A stretch of DNA of 64,000 nt from an uncultured Fluviicola sp. (lineage in GTDB: Bacteria; Bacteroidota; Bacteroidia; Flavobacteriales; Crocinitomicaceae): the NCBI RefSeq assembly GCF_946478805.1, contig NZ_CAMLDC010000001.1, positions 186,001 to 250,000 of the forward strand, read 5' to 3'. The notes beneath the pieces are model-generated. The model was not told the origin of the DNA, made no database searches, and saw only the letters and a program-made list of their open reading frames with translations. Made by a program: the position numbers and the translations under genes. This document shows positions 51,309 to 59,578 of this stretch, piece after piece; within the stretch, counting starts at the first letter, position 1; the number at the start of each line of letters is the position of its first letter.

Positions 51309-53519
51309 ATGAAATTTAGTTTAGTATCCGTTTTTGTTTTTGTAATTGGTTTTGTTTCTTTTGGACAAGAGGTTCTTAGTCCGATCGGTGCAATGAAAAG
51401 AGAGGTTTCAGCCAAGAGATCCCTGAACTTGAAAAGCACAACCAATATTGATAGCACCTTTGTTTATTCATTTGACACCTTGTCGCTGCCTCTTTTGGAC
51501 GAATTCTCTCATTCGAAATTCTCGAATTTGGATGCGCAACCTGGAGATCCGGGTGTGACGGAGCAGCAGTTTTTCTATTTGACAGACCTGTCGGATGTTC
51601 CTTTGACGGTTGACAAGAAATTCTCCACATCACCAACTAAACGTTATACGACCACTGCCGGAATAACCACTCAGACGGAGTTACCTTTGATTACCATCAA
51701 GATGGCGGATTTTCAAAATTATCCCGTGGTTTATTCCCAGATCCAACTATATCCGCCATATAATATCTTCGATACTACTGATTTTGTAAATGCCTCGGAT
51801 ACCATTGCGTTGTCAAATCCTGACACACATCAGGATTCGGTAATTGTCTTTTTTGCACATGAAGTAAATCCGAACAAGTACTGGACTGATTTGTATGCAT
51901 ATCACAATTATACACATGCCGTGAATCCATGGACTCTCGGAGTGGTCACGTTTGATGGTTTGGATGAAACAGGTTATCCGTATGCTATTGGAACTGTTTT
52001 AACGGATTATGCAGATTACCTGACTTCCAAGACCATTGATTTATCTTCCTACACTCCGAATGATTCGATTTATCTCAGTTTTCTGGTTCAACGTCAGGGA
52101 TTCGGTGACGCTCCTGAACAGCAGGATTCCTTGGTCCTGGAGTTTTTTGACCAAGGGGCTGATCAATGGAAACGCGTTTGGGCAACGAATGGAGGGGTCC
52201 TGAATGATTTCCAATTGGGGCACTTGAGAATAGTGAATGCAGCATATTTGACAAACGGGTTTAAGTTTAGGTTTAAAAACTATGGAGGGCTATCCGGAAT
52301 GCTGGATGAATTTCACCTGGATTATGTCCATTTAAGAAGTGGAAGCGGTTACCAGGATACACTTTTCAAAGATTTTGCATTCGGATACAATATCGGATCG
52401 CTTATTGATACATATACTGAAGTGCCTTGGGAGCATTGGGTGAACAATCCGACACATATGAATCCGGCAGTAAAAGTATCTGTGAGAAATGGGTCGAATA
52501 TTCCTGAGAATAACCTGAATGGAACTGTAAAGGTTGATTTTGCAGGAACAACCGAAGGTTCATTTACGATGGCCGGGTCGACTTTATCCGGAGCATTGAA
52601 CTATGCGCCGAGAACCACTGTTGCAAGTGTGCACGATTTTACGGGCGGTTATGTTTTCTCAACCACTCCATCAGTCAACACCAAAACCTTTGATATTATC
52701 GCAAACGCAGGAGCCCAGTTCCCGAATCTAACGCTGAATGACTCTTCGTACATGAAACAGGTCTTTGAAAACGTTTACGCCTATGATGATGGTTCTGCAG
52801 AAGCAGCATATGGAATTTCACAAGTACAGGGCAGAGTGGCGCTTAAATTCAAGCCATATCAGTCAGATACCTTACTTGGAGTTCGAATTTGCTTTGTTCC
52901 TACAGTGAAGGACCTGTCCAACAAATTATTCTTACTGACTGTTTGGGGAGATAATGGCGGTGTTCCAGGGGCGGTTCTTTACGAAGATCAATTTTTCTAC
53001 CCAAGAACCCCGATCTATGAAGAAGGGAGAGGTGTCTACACGGACTATATTTTAAAAGATACAAGACTTCCGCTTCCGTCAAGTGCGGGTACATTTTACG
53101 TTGGAATGAGACAAATTGATGCAGATCCGCTGAATATCGGTTTTGATAGAAATACGCCTCAAACGAATAAATTGTATTACTCCTTGAATGGCGGGATTAA
53201 TTGGTCACCGTCTTCGCTATCGGGAGTTCCTATGATTCGTCCGATCATACAAACAAGCGACAACATTAACCTGGCAGTAAATGAATTGTCTCGGGAAGAA
53301 ATAGAATGGAACGTTTACCCGAATCCGACAACTGGAATAGTAAACATAGATTGGAGATCGGAAATGTCATTTCCCGGTGCTGTGTTGGTTGATTCACAAG
53401 GAAGGATCCTTTTGAATGTTGATGCCGAAGATTTGCGATTTGATTTAAGTGATTCTCCAAGTGGAATTTACTTTTTGAGATTGAACAATTCCCATGTAGT
53501 TAAAAAAATTATTAGATAA
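51309..53519 (+). CDS. Secreted T9SS type A cargo protein
   Basis: 736 aa. Signal peptide MKFSLVSVFVFVIGFVSFGQ. The bulk is a beta-rich region with two recognisable sandwich-like stretches: YLSFLVQRQGFGDAPEQQDSLVLEFF ... GMLDEFHLDYVHL, a MAM-like layout at about 250-350, and a second at about 490-640. The C-terminus has the type A sorting motif VYPNPTTGIVNIDW (about 668) and ends KKIIR. Family members in Flavobacteriia sit in the same place between the PASTA and rluD genes, so it may be a conserved T9SS or envelope component; the function is not known to me. Confidence 0.75.
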   Translation: MKFSLVSVFVFVIGFVSFGQEVLSPIGAMKREVSAKRSLNLKSTTNIDSTFVYSFDTLSLPLLDEFSHSKFSNLDAQPGDPGVTEQQFFYLTDLSDVPLTVDKKFSTSPTKRYTTTAGITTQTELPLITIKMADFQNYPVVYSQIQLYPPYNIFDTTDFVNASDTIALSNPDTHQDSVIVFFAHEVNPNKYWTDLYAYHNYTHAVNPWTLGVVTFDGLDETGYPYAIGTVLTDYADYLTSKTIDLSSYTPNDSIYLSFLVQRQGFGDAPEQQDSLVLEFFDQGADQWKRVWATNGGVLNDFQLGHLRIVNAAYLTNGFKFRFKNYGGLSGMLDEFHLDYVHLRSGSGYQDTLFKDFAFGYNIGSLIDTYTEVPWEHWVNNPTHMNPAVKVSVRNGSNIPENNLNGTVKVDFAGTTEGSFTMAGSTLSGALNYAPRTTVASVHDFTGGYVFSTTPSVNTKTFDIIANAGAQFPNLTLNDSSYMKQVFENVYAYDDGSAEAAYGISQVQGRVALKFKPYQSDTLLGVRICFVPTVKDLSNKLFLLTVWGDNGGVPGAVLYEDQFFYPRTPIYEEGRGVYTDYILKDTRLPLPSSAGTFYVGMRQIDADPLNIGFDRNTPQTNKLYYSLNGGINWSPSSLSGVPMIRPIIQTSDNINLAVNELSREEIEWNVYPNPTTGIVNIDWRSEMSFPGAVLVDSQGRILLNVDAEDLRFDLSDSPSGIYFLRLNNSHVVKKIIR

Positions 53520-53522
53520 GAG

Positions 53523-54551
53523 ATGAATGAAGATGTTCAGGATGTGGAACAAGAAGAAGAAGACCTTTTTGAACATTACCGTTTTATTGCAGATCCAGGA
53601 CAAGAATCTGTTCGCATAGATAAATACTTATTAGACAGGCTTCCGAATACGTCCCGGAATAAGATCCAATCCGCAGCGAAAAATGGAAGTGTAGTTGTCA
53701 ATGGCAAATCAGTCAAGTCGAACTACAAGATAAAACCGAAGGATGAAGTGGCGATTGTATTGCCATATCCTGTCCGTGAGCTCGAATTGATTCCGCAGGA
53801 TATACCATTAGACATTGTTTATGAAGACGACGATGTCATTGTAGTGAACAAACCTGCAGACATGGTAGTTCATCCGGGCTACGGTAATTATACCGGAACG
53901 ATGGTGAATGCTTTGGTCTATCACTTCGATAATCTGCCCGAACGAAAATCCGATTATTTTGGCAGACCGGGGTTAGTGCATCGATTGGATAAGCACACGA
54001 CGGGGATTATGGTTGTTGCAAAAACCGAAGACGCATTGACGAATCTGGCGAAGCAATTTTACGACCGTACGACCGAAAGAAGATACCAGGCTTTGGTTTG
54101 GGGAGATATGGAAGAAGACATACGGATAGAAGGGAACTTAGGACGCTCGTTAAATAACCGTAAAGTGATGACCGTTTTTCCGGATGGGGATTACGGAAAA
54201 CATGCTGTAACCCATGTCACTGTTTTGAAGCGCTACGGACTTGTTACACTGGTTGAATGTAAGCTGGAGACAGGAAGAACCCATCAGATCAGAACCCATT
54301 TGAAATGGAAAGGCCATCCTTTGTTTCATGATCTGGAATATGGTGGTGATCGGATTGTAAAAGGTACGACGCATGATAAATACAAACAATTCATCTCCAA
54401 TTGTTTTGACTTGCTGCCCGGACAGGCATTACATGCGAAATCTTTAGGATTCCAACATCCGAAAACTGGAAAATGGATGCAATTCGAATCCGATTTACCC
54501 GAAGGATTTCAGGTTTTACTGCAAAAATGGGATAGATACGTCTCTGAATAA
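53523..54551 (+). CDS. RluA/RluD-family 23S rRNA pseudouridine synthase
   Basis: 342 aa. N-terminal S4 domain (VRIDKYLLDRLPNTSRNKIQSA, about 30-80), catalytic HRLDKHTTG with Asp156, and GRTHQIRTHLKWKGHP further on. RluD modifies helix 69 of 23S rRNA. It begins three bases after the T9SS cargo stop, so it is in one operon with the PASTA gene and the cargo. Confidence 0.92.
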   Translation: MNEDVQDVEQEEEDLFEHYRFIADPGQESVRIDKYLLDRLPNTSRNKIQSAAKNGSVVVNGKSVKSNYKIKPKDEVAIVLPYPVRELELIPQDIPLDIVYEDDDVIVVNKPADMVVHPGYGNYTGTMVNALVYHFDNLPERKSDYFGRPGLVHRLDKHTTGIMVVAKTEDALTNLAKQFYDRTTERRYQALVWGDMEEDIRIEGNLGRSLNNRKVMTVFPDGDYGKHAVTHVTVLKRYGLVTLVECKLETGRTHQIRTHLKWKGHPLFHDLEYGGDRIVKGTTHDKYKQFISNCFDLLPGQALHAKSLGFQHPKTGKWMQFESDLPEGFQVLLQKWDRYVSE

Positions 54552-54646
54552 ATAATCACAAAAAGCACTTTAGTCGTTTTTTTTTCTATTATAAATGGTG
54601 CGTATTCAAAATTTTAATTTAATTTCGGCAATCATGATTACTGAAC

Positions 54647-54670
54647 AACTATACCTTTAATCCTATAGTT
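54647..54670. promoter_or_regulatory. Inverted repeat around a -7-like element
   Basis: AACTATA-N10-TATAGTT flanks TACCTTTA (54652-54659), close to the TAnnTTTG consensus, 45 bases before the OmpA-family gene. It is a possible operator on a promoter. Confidence 0.3.
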
Positions 54671-54714
54671 CTTCGATTGTCACTGTGTTTATATAATAAA
54701 GATTGCACCTTGCT

Positions 54715-56889
54715 ATGAATGTTAAAACGCTTATTTTATCTGGACTTTTAATTGTTTCCAGCATGTCTTTTGGACAAGTGAAACAAATTAAAGATGCAAA
54801 TACTCAGTATAGAAGTGGGAATTACTGCGAAGCAGCATCGAAATGTGAGCTAGCCTATTCTAAAATCAAACGTAAGTCTAAATCAGGTCTTGCAATGAAG
54901 GGGGATATGGCCTTCAAAACGGCTGAATGTTACAGACACGTTGATAATTTCAAGAGAGCTAACGAGTGGTATGAAAAAGCCATTCTATTGAAGTTCCAGA
55001 AAACTGAGCCACTTGTTTTGCTATATAATGCAGACATGCTTCGTCAAATGGGCGATTTGAAAAAAGCACAGGAAAATTATAACGCATATAAATCTTTGGT
55101 TCCTGATGATCCGAGAGCGGATGTCGGTATTGCTTCTTGTAAAATGTACGAGGAATTTAAAGAAAACAGAACCCGCCATACCGTTTCCAATGTGAAAGCA
55201 TTGAATAAGGAAGGTTTTGAAATGGCGCCGATGTTTGTTGATAAGAAAGACACCAAAATAGCTTTCGGTACTTCAAGTGATCGCGAAGGATTGGAAGGTA
55301 AAGCGAAGGATCCGTTTACTTGTCAGAAATACATGGATATCTTCGTTTCTGAATTGGATAAAAAAGGAAACTGGTTAGAGCCAAAACCAATCGTTGGTGA
55401 TAGTATCAATACCGAAGACAGCGAAGGTACCTTGTGTATCGATGCGCGTGGTAAGACAATGTTCTTTACACGTTGTCCAAGTACTAAAAAGAAAAACCTG
55501 GGTTGTGACATTTACATGTCTGAACTTGGAGGAAAAGGGTGGGAACGTCCGAAAAAACTTTCTTTGAAACCAAATGATACCTTGTCTGTTGGTCATCCAT
55601 GTGTTTCGGATGATGCGAAATTCTTGATTTTTGCTTCAGATATGCCTGGAGGTCAGGGTGGACATGATTTGTGGTACACAACGTACGATAAAAAAGGTGA
55701 TTCTTGGACAATGCCTGTAAATATGGGGCCGGAAATCAATACTGCAGGAAATGAGTTATTCCCAAGCTTTGCTAAGAACGGGGATTTGATTTATGCATCT
55801 GATGGTCTTCCTGGAATGGGAGCTTTGGATATGTTCCGTGCTGAGAAAGTAGGAGATAAGAACCAATGGGAAAAACCAACGAATTTTGGTTCTCCGATCA
55901 ACTCTGAGTTCAACGATTACGCAATGGTTCAAGTAGATGACCGTAAAGGATACTTTACTTCTGAGCGCAAAGGAAACGTTGGTGAGCAGTATAGCCCGGA
56001 TTTATGGATGTATGAATTACCTCCGAACGTCTTCAGTTTGAAAGTGAATGTATTTGATTTGACAGATAAAACACGTCAAACAAAAATCGAAGGAGTGAAA
56101 GTGGTAGTTACCGGATCAAATGCAAATGAGAAATGGGAAGGTTTAACTGCAAAAGACGGTTCTGTATATTGGGATAAAAAGCCAAATGGAGATCGTTATA
56201 TCGCTGAAGAGTCTGATTATAAGATTATGATTTCAAAGGAAGGTTATTATGAGAATAAAGCAGGTGCTGCCGTTTCTACAAAAAATCTGATCTACAACCA
56301 GGATTTCGTATTGGATATGGGATTATTCCCGGTGAAAAAACCAATCCGCCTTCCTGAGGTTCGTTATCCATTGGCAAAATGGGATTTGTTGGTTGACTCG
56401 TCAATTAACTCAAAAGATTCCTTGTTATTCGTTTACGACCTATTGATTGATAACCCGGGATTGGTATTAGAGTTGAGTTCACATACGGATCCACGTGGTA
56501 ATGACGTATACAACCAGGTTCTTTCTGAAAACCGTGCGAAAGCTTGTTACAAGTTCTTGGTTGAAGAGAAAGGTATTGATCCAAGAAGAATTATTCCTAT
56601 TGGAAAAGGAGAGCGTGAGCCAAGAACGGTTTACTTGTCTGCCGGTAAATACTTCGAGTCAGAACCGAGAGACGTGAATGGTGATCCGATTCCAGGAACT
56701 CAGGTGATTGTTCTGAAAGAGGCATATATGAATACCTTCAAGAAAACAAACAAGAAATTGTTCGAACAACTACAACAATATAACAGACGTACGGAAGGAA
56801 AAGTGGTTACTTTGGAATTCGATTCGGAGACATACCCTCCTGCAAATCCGGATTACCTGATCTACAAACCTTTGCCAAAAGCGAAGTAA
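54715..56889 (+). CDS. PorE-like OmpA-family protein (TPR + WD40/PD40 + carboxypeptidase-regulatory + OmpA)
   Basis: 724 aa from ATG 54715 (signal peptide to SSMSFGQ); an in-frame TTG at 54703 adds four residues. Domain order: TPR (about 20-140), PD40-type beta-propeller (DIFVSELDKKGNW, GGQGGHDLWYTTYDKKGDSW, about 150-440), a carboxypeptidase-regulatory-like domain (about 445-555) and OmpA peptidoglycan-binding domain (LELSSHTDPRGNDVYNQVLSENRAKAC ... GIDPRRIIPIGKGEREP, about 580-640). This is the order of PorE of P. gingivalis, a T9SS core component, and of several gliding accessory proteins. There is no lipobox, unlike PorE. It links the outer membrane machine to the cell wall. Confidence 0.82.
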   Translation: MNVKTLILSGLLIVSSMSFGQVKQIKDANTQYRSGNYCEAASKCELAYSKIKRKSKSGLAMKGDMAFKTAECYRHVDNFKRANEWYEKAILLKFQKTEPLVLLYNADMLRQMGDLKKAQENYNAYKSLVPDDPRADVGIASCKMYEEFKENRTRHTVSNVKALNKEGFEMAPMFVDKKDTKIAFGTSSDREGLEGKAKDPFTCQKYMDIFVSELDKKGNWLEPKPIVGDSINTEDSEGTLCIDARGKTMFFTRCPSTKKKNLGCDIYMSELGGKGWERPKKLSLKPNDTLSVGHPCVSDDAKFLIFASDMPGGQGGHDLWYTTYDKKGDSWTMPVNMGPEINTAGNELFPSFAKNGDLIYASDGLPGMGALDMFRAEKVGDKNQWEKPTNFGSPINSEFNDYAMVQVDDRKGYFTSERKGNVGEQYSPDLWMYELPPNVFSLKVNVFDLTDKTRQTKIEGVKVVVTGSNANEKWEGLTAKDGSVYWDKKPNGDRYIAEESDYKIMISKEGYYENKAGAAVSTKNLIYNQDFVLDMGLFPVKKPIRLPEVRYPLAKWDLLVDSSINSKDSLLFVYDLLIDNPGLVLELSSHTDPRGNDVYNQVLSENRAKACYKFLVEEKGIDPRRIIPIGKGEREPRTVYLSAGKYFESEPRDVNGDPIPGTQVIVLKEAYMNTFKKTNKKLFEQLQQYNRRTEGKVVTLEFDSETYPPANPDYLIYKPLPKAK

Positions 56890-56920
56890 GAATTGAAGTA
56901 AAGCTGAAGAAATAAGAACT

Positions 56921-56953
56921 AAAAAGCCTTCGTCAACCGACGAAGGCTTTTTT
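56921..56953. terminator. Rho-independent terminator with 14-bp stem
   Basis: AAAAAGCCTTCGTC and complement around an AACC loop, followed by T; the A run gives it activity in both directions. Confidence 0.88.
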
Positions 56954-56980
56954 GTGGGCTTTCCTCTCAATTGAATTTTG

Positions 56981-56988
56981 TAACTTTG
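56981..56988 (+). promoter_or_regulatory. -7 promoter element of purM
   Basis: TAACTTTG, a perfect TAnnTTTG match, 17 bases before the ATG at 57006. Confidence 0.5.
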
Positions 56989-57005
56989 CCCATTCAATTT
57001 TTAGT

Positions 57006-58178
57006 ATGTCAGATATTCGATACAATCTACGAGGTGTTTCCGCAGGAAAAGAAGAAGTTCACAACGCGATCAAAAAAGTCGACAAAGGCTTGTTTCCAAA
57101 AGCATTTTGTAAAATCGTACCTGATTATTTGACAGGAGACGAAGAATATTGCATTGTAATGCATGCAGACGGTGCGGGAACAAAATCCTCGTTGGCATAC
57201 ATGTACTGGAAAGAAACAGGAGATGTTTCTGTTTGGAAAGGAATCGCCCAGGATGCGCTGATCATGAATATCGATGATTTGCTATGCGTAGGGGCAACTG
57301 AAAATATTTTACTTTCTTCCACGATTGGACGGAATAAGAACCTGATTACGGGAGAAGTAATCGCTGCAATCATTAACGGAACGGAAGAATTACTGAAAAC
57401 GCTTCGTGGACAAGGAATCGGAATTTATTCAACCGGCGGTGAAACTGCAGATGTGGGTGACCTGGTTCGGACAATTATTGTGGATTCCACGGTTGTTTGT
57501 AGAATGAAGCGGTCGGAAGTTATTTCAAACCATACCATTCAAGGTGGCGACGTAATTGTTGGGTTGGCGTCCTACGGACAGGCAACTTACGAGAACGAAT
57601 ACAATGGAGGAATGGGTTCCAACGGGCTTACTTCTGCGAGACATGACGTTTTCAATAAAACATTGGCTGCAAAATACCCTGAAAGTTTTGATGCAGCTGT
57701 TCCTGCTGACCTGGTTTATTCGGGTTCGAAAAATCTGACAGACAAAATCGACGGTGTTTCCATAGATGCCGGAAAGTTGGTTCTTTCTCCGACAAGAACA
57801 TACGCACCCGTTATCAAGGCAATTTTGGACAGCTGTCGTTCGTCCGTTCATGGGATGGTTCATTGTTCCGGTGGAGCGCAGACAAAAGTGCTTCATTTTG
57901 TGGATGATGTTCATGTGATCAAGGACAATCTATTCCCGATTCCACCACTTTTCACAATGATTCAGGAAGAATCCGGTACTGACTGGAAAGAAATGTACAA
58001 GGTGTTCAACATGGGACATCGAATGGAGATTTATGTCACGGAAAGCGAAGCACAACAAATAATTGATATCAGCAAGTCGTTCGGAATTGACGCACAAATC
58101 ATCGGACACGTTGAGAAAATGGACGGGAAACAGGTAACCGTTCGCTCGGAAGTTGGTGAATTCGTTTATAACGGATAA
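57006..58178 (+). CDS. purM: Phosphoribosylformylglycinamidine cyclo-ligase (AIR synthetase)
   Basis: ATP-dependent ring closure of FGAM to AIR in purine synthesis. 390 aa from ATG 57006 (MSDIRYNLRG), behind the -7 element. Family marks: HADGAGTKSSLAY (early motif), DALIMNIDDLLCVGA, YSTGGETADVGDLVRT, ISIDAGKL-like and HCSGGAQTKVL. It is longer than the E. coli enzyme (about 345 aa), as in the Bacteroidota type. It stands alone between a terminator and the repeat at 58188. Confidence 0.88.
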   Translation: MSDIRYNLRGVSAGKEEVHNAIKKVDKGLFPKAFCKIVPDYLTGDEEYCIVMHADGAGTKSSLAYMYWKETGDVSVWKGIAQDALIMNIDDLLCVGATENILLSSTIGRNKNLITGEVIAAIINGTEELLKTLRGQGIGIYSTGGETADVGDLVRTIIVDSTVVCRMKRSEVISNHTIQGGDVIVGLASYGQATYENEYNGGMGSNGLTSARHDVFNKTLAAKYPESFDAAVPADLVYSGSKNLTDKIDGVSIDAGKLVLSPTRTYAPVIKAILDSCRSSVHGMVHCSGGAQTKVLHFVDDVHVIKDNLFPIPPLFTMIQEESGTDWKEMYKVFNMGHRMEIYVTESEAQQIIDISKSFGIDAQIIGHVEKMDGKQVTVRSEVGEFVYNG

Positions 58179-58187
58179 CAGAAAGAT

Positions 58188-58271
58188 CTTCTTTGCGTTC
58201 TTTCATTCTTTGCGGTTAAAAATCAGAATAGGATTTGTTTTAACGCTAAGGCGCAAAGCTAGAGTCTTTGT
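58188..58271. repeat. Dispersed CTTTGCG repeat, copy 3
   Basis: CTTTGCGTTCTTTCATTCTT followed by TGCGG, and TTTAACGCTAAGGCGCAAAG: both elements occur in the same order-reversed form in the repeat at 29971. It lies between purM and prfA. Confidence 0.55.
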
Positions 58272-58306
58272 TTGAGCAGGAATAAGATTAAAAATAGTAG
58301 AGCTAG

Positions 58307-59386
58307 ATGCAAGATTTATTAAGTAAACTGGAAGCAATTCATTTTCGATTTGTCGAGGTTGGTAAGATGATTACCGACCCGGATATCATTTCGGATATGG
58401 ATCGGTATGTGAAGTTGAATAAGGAATATAGGGATCTGGAAGAGGTTGACAACGCATATAAGACATATAAGAATATCCTGGACAACTTGAAGAGTTCGAA
58501 AGAATTACTGGATGTTGAAACAGATCCTGAAATGCGCGAAATGGCGAAGATGGAAATCAACGAACTGGAGGAGCAAAGACCGGTAGTTGAGGAAGAAATC
58601 AAAGTCTTATTGATTCCCAAAGACCCGGAAGATGACAAGAATGCGATCATTGAGTTGCGCGCAGGAACAGGTGGAGATGAGGCTTGTATTTTCGTGGAAG
58701 ATATTTACCGGATGTATACCATGTATTTCAAGGAAATGGGTTGGACTTACGAAATTGTAAACTCTTCCGAAGGTTCTGCGAAAGGATACAAGGAGGTTTC
58801 CATGAGTATTTCGGGTGCCGGAATCTATGGAATGCTGAAGTTTGAATCCGGTGTGCACCGGGTACAACGCGTTCCTGAAACGGAATCCCAAGGTCGCGTT
58901 CATACCTCCGCAATCACCGTAGCGGTGCTTCCCGAAGCGGAAGAAGTGGATTTCGAGCTGGACATGAATGATGTCCGTAAGGATACCTTTAGAGCATCCG
59001 GTGCGGGTGGACAGCATATTAACAAAACGGAATCGGCTATTCGTCTGACGCATATTCCAACAGGAGTAGTGGTGGAATGTCAGGATGGACGTTCACAACA
59101 TAAAAACCTGGCACAGGCAATTTCTGTCCTGCGTTCGCGTTTATACCAGGCAGAATTGGATCGTGTTCACCAGGAACGTGCAGCTCATCGCAAAACATTG
59201 GTTTCTACCGGTGACCGTTCTGCAAAAATCAGGACATACAATTATCCGCAAGGGCGTATAACAGATCATCGGATCAATAAGACGATCTACAATTTGAGTG
59301 CTTTTATGAACGGAGACATTCAGGAAATGATTGATGCGCTGAAAATGGCGGAAAACGCAGAAAAAATGAAAGGCGAACTGAACTAA
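58307..59386 (+). CDS. prfA: Peptide chain release factor 1
   Basis: Recognises UAA and UAG and releases the peptide. 359 aa. The GGQ motif is at 234-236 (SGAGGQHINKTESAIR). The stop-codon tripeptide position reads PET (190-192, in RVQRVPETESQG), the RF1 type (PxT), not SPF of RF2. Normal length and no programmed frameshift. Confidence 0.95.
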   Translation: MQDLLSKLEAIHFRFVEVGKMITDPDIISDMDRYVKLNKEYRDLEEVDNAYKTYKNILDNLKSSKELLDVETDPEMREMAKMEINELEEQRPVVEEEIKVLLIPKDPEDDKNAIIELRAGTGGDEACIFVEDIYRMYTMYFKEMGWTYEIVNSSEGSAKGYKEVSMSISGAGIYGMLKFESGVHRVQRVPETESQGRVHTSAITVAVLPEAEEVDFELDMNDVRKDTFRASGAGGQHINKTESAIRLTHIPTGVVVECQDGRSQHKNLAQAISVLRSRLYQAELDRVHQERAAHRKTLVSTGDRSAKIRTYNYPQGRITDHRINKTIYNLSAFMNGDIQEMIDALKMAENAEKMKGELN

Positions 59387-59394
59387 GTTTAAAC

Positions 59395-59447
59395 GTTCAA
59401 AAAGTTCAATTGATTTAAACTCTTGAACCTTTTGAACTCTTTGAACC
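59395..59447. repeat. GTTCAA/TTGAAC inverted and tandem repeat
   Basis: GTTCAAAAAGTTCAA (59395-59409) and TTGAACCTTTTGAAC (59423-59437) are complementary except for one base; a further TTTGAACC follows. This kind of TTGAACC repeat is common between genes in Flavobacteriales. It precedes the terminator at 59451. Confidence 0.55.
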
Positions 59448-59450
59448 TGA

Positions 59451-59479
59451 AAAACTCTTCATTTTATGGAGAGTTTTTT
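59451..59479 (+). terminator. Rho-independent terminator
   Basis: A 10-bp stem AAAACTCTTC/GGAGAGTTTT (one G-T pair and a T-rich loop), followed by T. It ends prfA. Confidence 0.82.
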
Positions 59480-59578
59480 GTTTCATAAGATACCTTTAAC
59501 CGAATAATGACAACCATTCGCCATTTTTTTATTCGAAATGAAGAGATAAATGCGAATTTTACACCTCAACTCAACAAT

